The notes under the pieces: model-generated
Told to the model about the DNA's origin: nothing
The model's input: only the letters and a program-made list of their open reading frames with translations
Databases searched by the model: none
Shown: piece after piece, positions 53,571 through 64,000 of the stretch
Layout: each line of letters opens with the position of its first letter
Position numbering within the stretch: the first letter of the stretch is position 1
From: Phalacrocorax aristotelis
Lineage: Eukaryota > Chordata > Aves > Suliformes > Phalacrocoracidae
DNA: 64,000 nucleotides
Reading direction: 5' to 3'
Assembly (NCBI RefSeq): GCF_949628215.1
Contig: NC_134279.1
Span: 12,320,041-12,384,040 of the forward strand
Program-made: the position numbers and the translations under genes

Positions 53571-56500
53571 GCATAATATTATATTAAAAAAGAAAAACTA
53601 TATCTAGCAAAGCTCATAAATACGTGCTTTAAGTAAATCAAAATTCTGAAGTGTCACGGAAATCTGTTGAATTTAGGTATGCTCATTTAGATAGATGCTT
53701 AAGTTTCATAAAACAGGCAGAATTAAGCATGCATCTTCATGCGTCTTGATTGAGAACAGGAATGAAGATGTAAAGAGAAACTAGCAGAATGAAGACTTAT
53801 AGGAAAGATTTTCTCAATTTATTATATCCTCTTGGAGTCAAGGATTTTTACTATTGTTTTGTATATCAGTTTTCCCCACGTGGAATGTAACTAAACCTCC
53901 TTATATTTAATAGTACTATCTAAAACTTCATGAATTATCAGGATGCATGACTGCAACACTTCATTGAGAAATAGAGATTAGAAATGTCCTCTCTTTCTGT
54001 AAAGTTTTAAAACAGTCCATCACCCTTTTACCCTAAAATTAAGATACCTTTATAATCCTCTTATATTGAGATGCAACAGTAACAACGTCTAAGGAATTGG
54101 AAAGGCAATGAGAAAAGTAGGAAATCAATAAAAAAAAAAAACAAAACAGAAGATGGCAAGACTATAGAATTACCTTTTGAGATTTACACAGAGGATTTCA
54201 CCATGTGTTATATCCATTTATCTTGTTTCAAAACTGATTTAAGAGTATGTGCGAAGGAAATCCAACTGCATAAATTTGTATAAATATGCAGTATTTCTTA
54301 AACTTTGAGCTCATTTCCCCCCCCCAAAAAAAACAACCTGATGTTATTTTGCAGCTTATTCAAGTAACAAGCATAGCAATCAATTGGAAAAATTAAATTA
54401 ACTACTTATCTCTGTTGTACTCTTTGAAATTCAAGCAGCCAAAGACACAAGATTTAGGAGTATGAAAGACAATTATTCTATGTCATGTTTGAACTAGCAA
54501 TCTAGATTTCAGTAAGAACAGCAAGTAAGCATCATAATCCTTTCAGTTCTAATGCATACCTAAAGGATGCAAAGATTTCTCTAGAGAGTAAAAAATGTTT
54601 TGTTCAAGGAAAACTTGATTTACAATCATTGTAATTATGTTGTACTTTTACACGTGCTTCTCAGGCAAGTACCTAAGGGTACTTGTTTCACCAAAAAAAT
54701 CTGAAAAATTTCAGAGCAACTATAATGATAGAAACCTGCTTTAGTTTAAGCTTATCCATTCTGAGATGTTCATAAGAATGTACTTAAAATGCATTTTGTT
54801 TTGAGTTTGCGGTGAATGGTTATCTGGGAGACATCACAAAATGGAATAGGCGTGAAATTTTTTTTCTTTTCTCTCTCTTGTTTTTTTTTTTTTATATTTA
54901 TCTCCACTTTTTTTTTTATTCTTCACACTCTACAGACCCCTAGATTAGGAAACAAGTATTACTCACCTTTCCTCTCCTTCTTGAAACACTTTCTTTTGAA
55001 TGGGCTGCAATGTCCAGTTCTCACTGCAAAGAAATTATATCTTTTAACTAACCAGTAATGTTGACATTTCAGCCACTGCTTACTATCAAAGTAACCAGGT
55101 TCTTCTACTACAAACAGTCTTCTTGTGAATAGATTACCAACTTTCATAAGTAGTATTTTCCTTTAGTATTCTTCATCTTAAATTACAAATACTATGACTG
55201 AATGTCCATGCTTATGTCCCAGAAGCCATAATGAATACTGACAGATATTACTAAATAGGGGGAAAAAAAAGACAATTTTGTCTGTCATAATATTAAAAAA
55301 TTTTACCTTTGCTTGACAAGGTGGAATAGAGCTTAGAATGGATAGCAATGGAATATCATTTTACATGCTTTTATTTCTGTGTTGTACTTGAGGGGAGAAG
55401 TGGCATATATATATATTTTTAAATTAATTTAAATTTTCCTCTGTAATAATTCAGCCTTTCCTCCTATATCACCAAAAAGAGGCAAGGACCAAATCCGAGA
55501 GGCTGGATATAGATTAGCAGAACTATGGAGATAATGCAGTTTGTGAGTATGATACCAGGTACAAAGATCCCAAGGACAATAGTGAGGTGGGGCCTTTACC
55601 TTATAGACCACTGGAAAACAGCTTCAAAGAGAAATAAAGCTTAAAACACAGTTTTATCTATCACATTTATCAACACCTCTCTTCCTACCTAGTTTGTTAG
55701 CTCTTGAATTCATTATGAAAGCTGGGGGATATTCACCCAAATTATTCAATGAGCCAGGTAACTGAAAACATAAGGTAATTAGCTTAAGCTGGATGATTAA
55801 GTTTTTCAATGGCCGTATTTGGGGAGCTGAATCACTCCCTGCTGACAATAGTTCTTCGAAACTGTTTCCAGTAGTGTAACACCAAGCCTTCATTAAGCCT
55901 TGGTTAATACTAAGCTCCACGATTTTAATATTTATTTCTCACCTTCATTCCCCCAGCCTCCCCATCCAGTGTTTGTGGACGGAGTTGATGGGGGCAAGAC
56001 TAAGAAAGAAAATTTGTGCTCTAAATAGCGTGTGTCGGACCTGCACCACTGTAAGAATCCTTCTTCCCTATAGAGAAGGCTCCTTGCTGCTAAACGCGTG
56101 TGTGGTGCCCACTGCTATGCTTTGGAACGAAAGCAAGCAGGCAGGGATAAGTCAGAAGTGGGAGGTAATGCTCAAAGCCTTATAAGACCATTAGTACAGC
56201 CCAAAAGCATATTTTTGAGAGGGTAGTATGCACTGTGCTAGCTTTTGTGTTGGAGGAGAGTGAAAATTATTAGCCAAACCTTTTTCTCTTCAAAACCCAA
56301 AAAGTATTCATAGGAATAAAGATGCAAAAAAGATTAAGAGAATAGATCATAAAGCACTTAATACATTCTCTGCCATTAAGCTTCTCAGTAAAATCTCTTA
56401 ACATATCTTAATTCACAGGGAAGTGGATACTCTGAAGTTTATTTTCCTTGTGGGTTCTTTGTTGTTAAGAATAACAGTATGAAGGTGTCCAGAATCCTTC

Positions 56501-57394
56501 TAAATCCTACTTTGCTCTTGTACAAATTTTCTGTATTGATGCCAGTTCCCAAGCAACCAGCAAATGGAAGATCTGTTACTATAGACTATTAAACTTCAAA
56601 AAAGACTATGAAGCCTTTCAACTCTTTTATATGTAGTCAATGTTTTTAAATATTTTATAATGGCTATCAAGAAGTTACAAGATGTTAATCATCCAGAACA
56701 TTAAGTTCTGGTCATGATTCCAGTATCTTTTCCTGTGATTTTCTCCCCCCCCACCCTTTTTTTTTTCAGTTTATTAAACATAATAACTATTGTATGAGAA
56801 GAAGAATTACAGGTTTGCTTTCAGGAATCTTTTCTGACTCTACTTATTAAGTTGGTTTGGTTTGGGGTTTTTTTTACCTGTTTGAAGGACATTTTCCATA
56901 TAGAAATCACCAGCCTCAAGTACCTGTAGCAGAAACATGGCAGAATGGCAGACTGAAAAGCTAAGACTTTTCAGACAATACAAAAGTTATAAAACTGTTT
57001 CTACATGTACAAGATAACTATATGCTTTTTTAGGTGATCCACTAAAAAAAGAGTAAGTTAAAATCAGCCACCTCAAAAAGACTACACTTTGGAGGTTCGT
57101 GGATGTAAACATGTAAAGGTATGATGTCACATGCATCACATCCCTTGTCTTGACATTGTTTGTAAGTGATTGCCCTTGCCTCAAAGCTCATTGTTTTGTA
57201 TGTGGAGTTACCATTATTTCTTCCCCATATGCATTATTTAATGCTTACAGAGATATTCATTTCATCTGCCATTTTTTTCCAGGTCAGATTCCCTCACAAA
57301 GTTTTGCGACTCTTTATAGCTGGTACCTGCATTTACTGCTTCAAAGAACCCTGTATCATCAGCAACATTGACATCCTACTCCTTAATTAATTTT
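53571..57394. other. AT-rich noncoding stretch, nothing recognised
   Basis: There is an A-rich tract near 54129-54140, a T-rich stretch at about 54859-54920, an AT microsatellite near 55405-55420, and a C-then-T pyrimidine tract ending in CAG near 56740-56769. That tract resembles a splice acceptor but is followed by no open frame. No gene or known repeat is identified. Confidence 0.5.
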
Positions 57395-57620
57395 GATGTT
57401 GATTATGTATATCCTGAACAGCACACGTTGCAGTATGGACTCCTGTAGGGAACCTCACTTGGATACATACAGTACACATGGAAAAAAGTTGACATGCTTT
57501 TTATGTAAAGGGAAGCCCTGCTTCAAAAACCTCTCTTGAAGCATGTGGAGTCACCTCATTGACATACCATTCCAGGAGACTTCAGGGAATCCCTCACCAA
57601 AGACTTTTAAGGAAAGTAGA
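57395..57620. mobile_element. Possible ancient CR1/L3-like LINE pieces (tentative)
   Basis: The plus strand at about 57410-57462 reads ATCCTGAACAGCACACG, then AGTATGGACTCCTG, then AGGGAACCTCACTT. This resembles a segment of very old amniote LINE sequence remembered as 'guugaacagcacaggucccaguac...cu gagggac ccacu'. A second short match at about 57590-57612 has the opposite orientation (TCTTTGGTGAGGGA on the minus strand). If both are real, the copy is rearranged. The match is short and from memory only, so confidence is low. Confidence 0.35.
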
Positions 57621-59385
57621 AAGCCTTGGTATCTTAGAAAAGATCCTTGCATGAATAAACACTGGCATAAAAGTTAGAAAACTAAGTATACATAAATATT
57701 TAACTCTTGCAGTGGGGGAAGGTTTTCCTTTTTTCTTCCTTTCTACAAAGGGGTAAAAGCAAGATGGAGCACTGAACAATTGCTCTAGATGCTGGTTCTA
57801 TAGTTGAAGTACAAAGAGAGAAAACCAGCAAATTTCAGTATGTCTGCATGCTGCACTTTCCCCTTCACTTTTGATTTGCTTTTTCGTATGAGCTGTTCAA
57901 TATATCAGGTGTTGATATATAAATATATATATATTATTGATATTCAGGTATTTACAACAGACAGCAAAGGAAACTTGGAATACAGGACAGGCTGTTTCTG
58001 TTGAAATTCACGAGCAAATATTAGAAGTCCTTTTTAACAAGCATACTTAGAAAAGTGCAAACTAACAGCATGATTTAGGAAGTCAGGAGTAATTCTAAAA
58101 AGAATTGTGTTTTAAAGTATTGTTACTAATTTGATTTCTCAGCTACCCCACAGTTCCCCTGCACAGTTCTGACTAGGACTGCCATTTGAGAAAATAATAA
58201 CAAGCTTTGGAAAGTGCCAAGTAGCTATAATTATTGTGATGTTAATATCTGTATCCCATATAATTAAATTTTCAAAAGAATTTAATAAAATAACATAAAT
58301 TTGCTACAAAAATGATGGGTGTCCTCAAGTATGGGTTTTTTTTATGCTGACCTCACATATTTAAAGAAACTTTAAACAGTTTATGGTAGCAGAGTTTAAC
58401 CTTGCTATACTTGCCACAGTGGTGAGCAAACATAAAATGAATTTGGTATCAAAATACATCTCTGTAGCCATTTTAAATTCATATATAGGTAAATTGATTT
58501 CAGTGGGAGTTACGTACTTAATCACCTTTGAGAAACTGGGCCTCAGTCCCTAAGCAAGTCTGCTTAAATATGCAAACCAAATTGTTTTCAAAGTGCTGAT
58601 ATTCTGGAGCTTTGTAGTATCACTGCGTGTTTCTGGTTATCATATGTAAAAACACATATATAAACTTGTTTAAAAAAACCACAGTTTTGAAATTGGTAAA
58701 GCATTTTCTGTCATTACTACTGACTTTCATAAGTTTTATGTAGCTGTTAATGTTTATCTAGCATACAAACAATAAATAGTTCTGAATAATTTTTTAAGAT
58801 CCTTCTAGACAAATCTATATATAGACGCATGTACTATTTGTCTCAGACTGGCCTAATACTTCATTCCTGCTATGATAAGTTGAGCTAGCTATTTCATTGA
58901 TTTATTTTCATTGTTGATTATGCTTTTTGGTATCAGAATTGTGTATCTCAAAACTCCATTCTCAAAGGCCCACTGGACCCTCACAACCATGGGCTTGTCA
59001 TGTTCAAGAAGCTGCATCTTTCCAGGGTGATTACATTTAGTGTTAAACAAAGATTAAAAAAATATTATTTTAAATAACTACATATTTTCTCGTGAATGTT
59101 TCTTAAGAGTTTACATTCTATATAAATCCTTTGTGCTTCAATGAAAGATCTTGAACTATTGGAGGTACTTTCAGAGCAGAATCCTGATTCATATTAAGCT
59201 CTGTGTAAAGTTCGTATGAATGCAGCTAGGGAATTAAATATTAGATTACATATATTCTGATAAAAATCACTTTTCTATTTTTCTATCATTTAAACTTCTA
59301 CATTAGGGCTGAACATCCCAAGGGGAATTGGGTATTTAAACAGAAAGTGTTAAACAGTATATTGGAGTATAGGAAAATGTGGCAA
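57621..59385. other. AT-rich noncoding stretch, nothing recognised
   Basis: A short AT microsatellite lies near 57918-57935. No gene or known repeat family is visible. Confidence 0.55.
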
Positions 59386-59900
59386 GTGTGCTCAAAAGAA
59401 GGCAGAATTGGTGCGGTGGAATTGAGAGGGGACAAAACTAATAATTTGATGTAAGAGAGTTACAAACTTTGAGCTTTTTGCAAGTATAGGAGATTTTTTT
59501 TTAAGATGATTGAAGTAATACTTGAGATAAATGTGGAAAGTGAGGGAAGCTTGAAAGTAGACTTTTATGAGAAGAGGATAGGGCTTTAGAGCTGCAGATG
59601 CATGGAAAACAGGTGGAACATGACATATGAGATGGAAAGATAAGGGAGAGCTAGTCATGCTGGGTTAGACAGGCATGAGAGGGAAGTAGGGAGGAACTGT
59701 TTATTAGAAGATACAGAAAAAAATGGGTTTGATAGTAAAAAGAAGAAACAGTCATTTAAGAGAAAAGAGGGGGGTGGAAATGGATTAAAAAGGATGTTAA
59801 AACCAGCAGCAACAACAAAACCCAAACAGTATTATACACTAGAGAAGAAAGAAAATCCCTAGAAAAAATGTAAAAAACAGAGCCATAGACCACAGATGAG
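59386..59900. other. Purine-rich block with strong G-over-C skew
   Basis: For about 500 bases the plus strand is dominated by A and G with very few C. Examples are GAGGGAAGTAGGGAGGAAC near 59679-59697 and AGAAAAGAGGGGGGTGGAAA near 59760-59780. This is not a simple microsatellite. It could reflect transcription-linked strand asymmetry or an old unrecognised element. A minus-strand 88-codon frame lies across part of it but has no known domain. Confidence 0.6.
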
Positions 59901-60828
59901 GGTGAGGGGAACAGAAGATAAAAATAAACAACAAGCCAGTTACCAGGGTGTTTTTCAGTTTAAATTATGCATAAACTTTAAGCTAAAATTAATTTTACAT
60001 GCTGCATGGAATGTGTTGATGCACACACAGTCTTATCTGAAGACCACTCAAATCAATGGCATAAACCTCCTGTGGTTATTTATGGGCTTAAATCACACTT
60101 AGAACTTTGCAGATCCAAAACAAGAGCTGAAATTTGATCTATGAAAAACACATATTTTGGGAGGACTTTGATCATGCTTCTGCTTAAGCAAACTCCTTAC
60201 AAAAGCTTTGAGTATTACTGAGTTGAGGTCCTGTGGGTGGGTCTATGGGCATGCAACTACTGCCAGACTCAGAGACCCTCACTCACAAAGGTCAACAGAT
60301 ATAATCATAACACTCCGTGGCTGATGCATTTCTGGGTATCACAAAACCCCTTGCAGATTTCAGGCAGATATTTTTCTGGTGAATGAAAGCTTGAGTATAT
60401 TCTCTGTCACAGTTGTAGCAATTCAATATCAATCCAGCAGCACCATTATGCTTAAAATTCTGTGCCATTCCCATCATCAGCCTGTTTTTTGAGTGGTTTA
60501 TAATTCAGCTATTTTACATCACACTAGGATGAAACTTGACTTACAATTTCTTACTCTGGCTGTATTTTGTTCTCACTAAACTGCATTTAAATTGTTTCAT
60601 TCTCTTTTTAGGTTAGCAACCGAAAGAAATAAATATTTTAGGAGATACAGTTGCTGGTTTCCCACTAAACAGTGCTTACTTAAAAAAGGAAACTTTGCTC
60701 ATATTACATTGTCAACACAGACAACCAAGAGACACCAATTCAATACTGCTTGTGAAATTTGTCAATGTATTCTTTATATTTAAGCTATCATTGCAACCAT
60801 AGCTTCACTGCATGGCAGATCTCCTGCC
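59901..60828. other. AT-rich noncoding stretch, nothing recognised
   Basis: No gene or known repeat family is visible before the CR1 end at 60829. Confidence 0.55.
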
Positions 60829-60886
60829 ATAGAATCATTAAGGTTGGGAAAGACCTCTAAGATCATCAAGTCCAACCTCTGTCTGC
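60829..60886 (-). mobile_element. CR1 LINE 3'-end fragment, minus strand
   Basis: Read on the plus strand it begins ATAGAATCATTAAGGTTGGG, then AAAGACCTCTAAGATCATCA and AGTCCAACC, the reverse complement of the standard CR1 3' UTR end. The octamer-bearing terminus is therefore on the left and the element runs leftward. Only about 58 bases are recognisable before the match ends. It belongs to a different CR1 subfamily from the 35-kb copy, judging by the 3' UTR sequence. Confidence 0.9.
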
Positions 60887-63800
60887 TCTGGGTGTAGTAT
60901 TTTAGATGTCACCCTTGAATATCCAGTTTCTGAAATGTGCACAGGTATTACAAGCTTCTTACTCTCCCCACATGCCCTTTCCCGCTACCAATTTCCATTC
61001 ACTGTTACACAAGTGGCCACATACATTTAAGTACCTACCATATTGAATGGACAAATATTCATATTTGTCTTTCTAGCAAACATCAGTTTAATGCAAAAAT
61101 GGAAGCATCCTAAGAGGTTGTGTTTTCGCATAAGATGACCATTGTTGCTGTGATTCCTCACCCAGGTGAGAGCAATAGTTAAATGATACTGAAAGATACT
61201 TACTGCCAAGTCGTGCACTTCATGAGCAGAGTGTTACCTGTTTCTTCGGAACTAGTTTTTACCTTAACTCTAATCTTTTCCTATTGTCGTATTGGCCATT
61301 TGATAAATGTTACCCACTACTAGTGAATTTCTACTTTGCTGTTGTTGTCTCTCAATAGTGGCTTCTTTGAACATTTTCTTTCAGAAATGCATACTCGTTC
61401 TTTGATTTTTCTATGCTATAGTCTCATCTCTGGGGTGGGTGGAGATTTCACCTGGAAATCAGCAGGAGCTTCATTCAGAAATTCAGTGAGATTCTATGGA
61501 ACAGGCTTCCCAACTTTCATCAGTTTTCCATAACGCCAGCAGGGCAACTTAAGTGGGCAAATAAGAGTGTATTTTTGGTATTTTTTTAAATTTCTAAACC
61601 TGGAATATTGACAGAACATACTACATGCCATCATAGAAAAAGGTTTTTTTAAATGTACATATTATATAGAGACACACACACATACAGTCAGATGTCTACA
61701 TATGTATGTAGTGACATAATACTTTTCATTACGGTCCAAAATACACAAGAAAACTATCCAATTTAATAGCAAACAGAGGGCAAGGCAGGTTAGTTTAGTC
61801 CCTGTGCAGTCACACTCTGCTCTTACAGGCTGAAGTAGACCCCTTCCACTAGTCCTTACAAACTATCTTCAATTTTCAAAGCACTAAACCATTGTTTAAA
61901 CCATATAAACCGCAACTATTTAAGCCTCCATGAGAGAAGTCAGTAAAGACTCATCACCATTTTATAAATGGGTAGGCAGAGAGGTTCAGCTAGCTGCCCC
62001 AGAATAAATGCATCATTATTGAAGGAAGATGTAGAAGATCACTTCTGGTTAACTAGTCCAAGTGATTAGAGCTCCATTCTATCAAGAAACAGCTCAGCAA
62101 ATATTATAGGACAGCAGGTTGGAACTTCCCTAACTTAAACCTGTGCAAATTTAATGAGATTCTACATGTGTAAGTTGAGGTAAAACTAGATCAGAGAGTT
62201 GCATCTAGCTGAGTTACATAAAACCAGGGAATTACAAATGACAGAAAGGGGCAGAATTCTGGGCTTTTTACATGTAAGAGAAATATATTATCTATACTAG
62301 AGAACATTAATGTTTGAAGCACCTGAAATATAGAAAATTCTAATTTGAGGTTGATTTTATTCTCTCAGTGTACACTTTTTTCTTTTACAAATCAGGTTTG
62401 CATCAATCACCTAAGTGCAGTTCCAAATTTATTAGGAATCCTGTTTCAATCAGTGTAGAGGATGGGTAACATCACAGAACAAGAAATATTTTTTACTAAA
62501 AGTTCCTCAATGTTTTTTTTTTCTGCTTATTGTTAAATCTGCATTTCTACTGGACTTCTTTTCTGAAATGTCATAGCATATCTGGATTATGTCCAACATA
62601 AAATACTTCAGGCCAGGGGACAAATCTAAAACCAGGAAAAATATAAGACAAATACGCACAAATTTCCTAATGGGTGGTGTTATGATTTCTTATCCGTGAT
62701 GCATGGTGAATGCTAGTAAGCATGCCAAAAAAAAAGCTGTCAGTTGAGAAATCTGGGTTACGGATGATAAAATGAGTGGTATGTATTGCAGAGGCAAAGA
62801 CCTTTTCCCTACCTTTCCTCACATACAAAAATTACTTTGAAAAAATCAGGTAAGTCTTATAAGAAAATTAGCAATAAAACTGGTGGGTACCAAATAGTTT
62901 CACAGTGTGACAAGAACTGTGAAAAGGTCAGCTTCCTACTATTTGCCTTTATAGATCTATGTGATTTAAAAAAAAAAAAAAGAAAAAAAAAAAAAAAAGT
63001 AAGGCATTTCAGAGAAAGATATTTTTCTAAAGCTGATTTTTCTAAAGACTACTTTTCCCTACCACTGATCAATAGGTCTGGGAAAAGAAGAGATTCGTCT
63101 ACTGATGCTCATTTTTTTTTCCTATCTAATACAAATGTGACCCTTAACTTGTCAAGGGTTTAGTTACTTTTGTCTTCTACTTCCCTTGGGGATACCAAGT
63201 TGTGGATTTATCAAACACAGAATTCCAGAAAACAAATTTTCTTGGAGCTGACACAGTATTAACAACAAATCATTGCAGCAGTTACAAAAGAATTGGGGAA
63301 AAAATATTAGCAATTAGAAAATGTTTGTGGATAAGTACGTTTCATTAGAGGATAAGCTTTCAAAGAAATTAAGAGCATTACTTAAGCTTTCGTGTTTCAT
63401 AGACGATGAAACTGCATTGATAAAAGGGACAGACTGCAATTATGAATAGCATCTGCCATATTCTCAGCCAGAATCAACCCTTGCTTCTGTACATTCCACT
63501 AATATAAATTTCAAAGTTAAGGACTCGTCTATTTTCAGAGCCCTAGAAAATCACAGTGGGATCCTACTTATCTGCAAGTAGCTGTGGTTCTTTGCACTAC
63601 ACCAAAAGGAGCCTGGATAGATTAAGTCTCAGTAGGGTTTCATTCTAACATAACTTCACATACTCTGTCAATAGAAAGGATTTGTTTTTTTCTTGGAGTT
63701 TCCAGAAAAGAACACGAAGTTATGCATGCTTAGGGGCACAATTACAAATGTATTTCATGAAAGTCAACCTCATTTTTAAAGGAAAACAGCTTATAAGCTT

Positions 63801-64000
63801 GCAAATGCAATTTTGGGACCCAAATTTACTTGTGGGTATAAATTACTCATGCTATGGTACTTCATTTTATGTGCCTACCTGCCTGACAGTATTGAAAATG
63901 CCAGGTATTATGTGCCTAAATGTGTTCAGTGTGTGTAGAGAAAGGGCTCTATAAACCAGCAGTCAAAAAAAAAAAAAATCTTTACTAACTACTTTACAGA
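60887..64000. other. AT-rich noncoding stretch, no gene recognised
   Basis: It contains an AC microsatellite and a small inverted repeat near 61672-61711, a T-run near 62512-62521, a long A-tract (62968-62998) and an A-tract near 63966-63978. Open frames are short or start at non-ATG codons, and one encodes a lysine run from the A-tract. No known repeat family is recognised. Confidence 0.55.
62968..62998. repeat. A-tract (A14-G-A16)
   Basis: Thirty-one bases are all A except one G. It resembles a retrocopy tail, but no parent gene body or AATAAA signal is recognised directly upstream. Confidence 0.85.

Noticed and set aside
56739..56769. Pyrimidine tract ending in CAG, resembling a splice acceptor
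   Set aside because: No open frame, donor site or protein similarity follows it; C- and T-homopolymers are frequent in this window.
62786..63163. 125-residue plus-strand open frame with a lysine run
   Set aside because: It starts at TTG, and the lysine run is only the translation of the A-tract at 62968-62998.
1..64000. tRNA, rRNA, snRNA, CRISPR array, bacterial operon or terminator
   Set aside because: No cloverleaf with a conserved T-loop, no rRNA or snRNA core, no regularly spaced direct repeats and no prokaryotic gene organisation were seen by eye; a covariance-model scan was not possible.

Overview
The window looks like AT-rich noncoding DNA from a bird nuclear genome. The avian call rests on interspersed repeats: several CR1 LINE fragments, one ending in the typical tandem ATTCTGTG-type octamers, and two copies of an avian endogenous-retrovirus LTR family, one of them a complete solo LTR. 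These repeats are recognised from knowledge of the families and were not checked by a database search. I see no convincing protein-coding gene, rRNA, tRNA, CRISPR array or operon. The long open frames lack an ATG, lack recognisable domains, or are CR1 reverse-transcriptase debris. The window could be intergenic or could lie inside a large intron; the sequence alone does not decide this.

Layout. Bases 1-10 kb: mostly unremarkable AT-rich sequence, with a short CR1 3' end (about 4981-5131), a 10-2-10 inverted repeat beside an ACAT microsatellite (6396-6437), a hairpin-rich TA-rich stretch (8257-8301), and a compact CpG cluster (8788-8897). Bases 10-22 kb: a truncated minus-strand ERV LTR (from 10228), a degenerate CR1 end (about 12680-12772), a GC-rich patch near 14.4 kb, a pyrimidine tract near 17 kb and an ancient CR1 end near 21.5 kb. 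Bases 22-34 kb: no recognised element, apart from homopolymers, a purine tract and a compound microsatellite (33911-34010).

Bases 34.6-35.7 kb: the largest LINE remnant, a 5'-truncated CR1 with the end of the reverse-transcriptase domain, a FADD catalytic motif and about four frameshifts. Bases 35.7-47 kb: AT-rich sequence, then a 615-bp solo LTR (44066-44680) flanked by a perfect 5-bp target-site duplication, then a CCAAT-containing minisatellite (47021-47095). Bases 47-64 kb: a zone of overlapping open frames with few or no methionines (about 51.9-52.9 kb), a stretch rich in developmental transcription-factor-type motifs (about 53.0-53.6 kb), a possible ancient LINE piece near 57.4 kb, a G-over-C skewed purine-rich block (59386-59900), a minus-strand CR1 3' end (60829-60886) and A-tracts.

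There is no gene system to describe. The items most worth checking are the young-looking solo LTR, the isolated CpG cluster, and the possible conserved noncoding element near 53 kb. I found no evidence for a new biological system.
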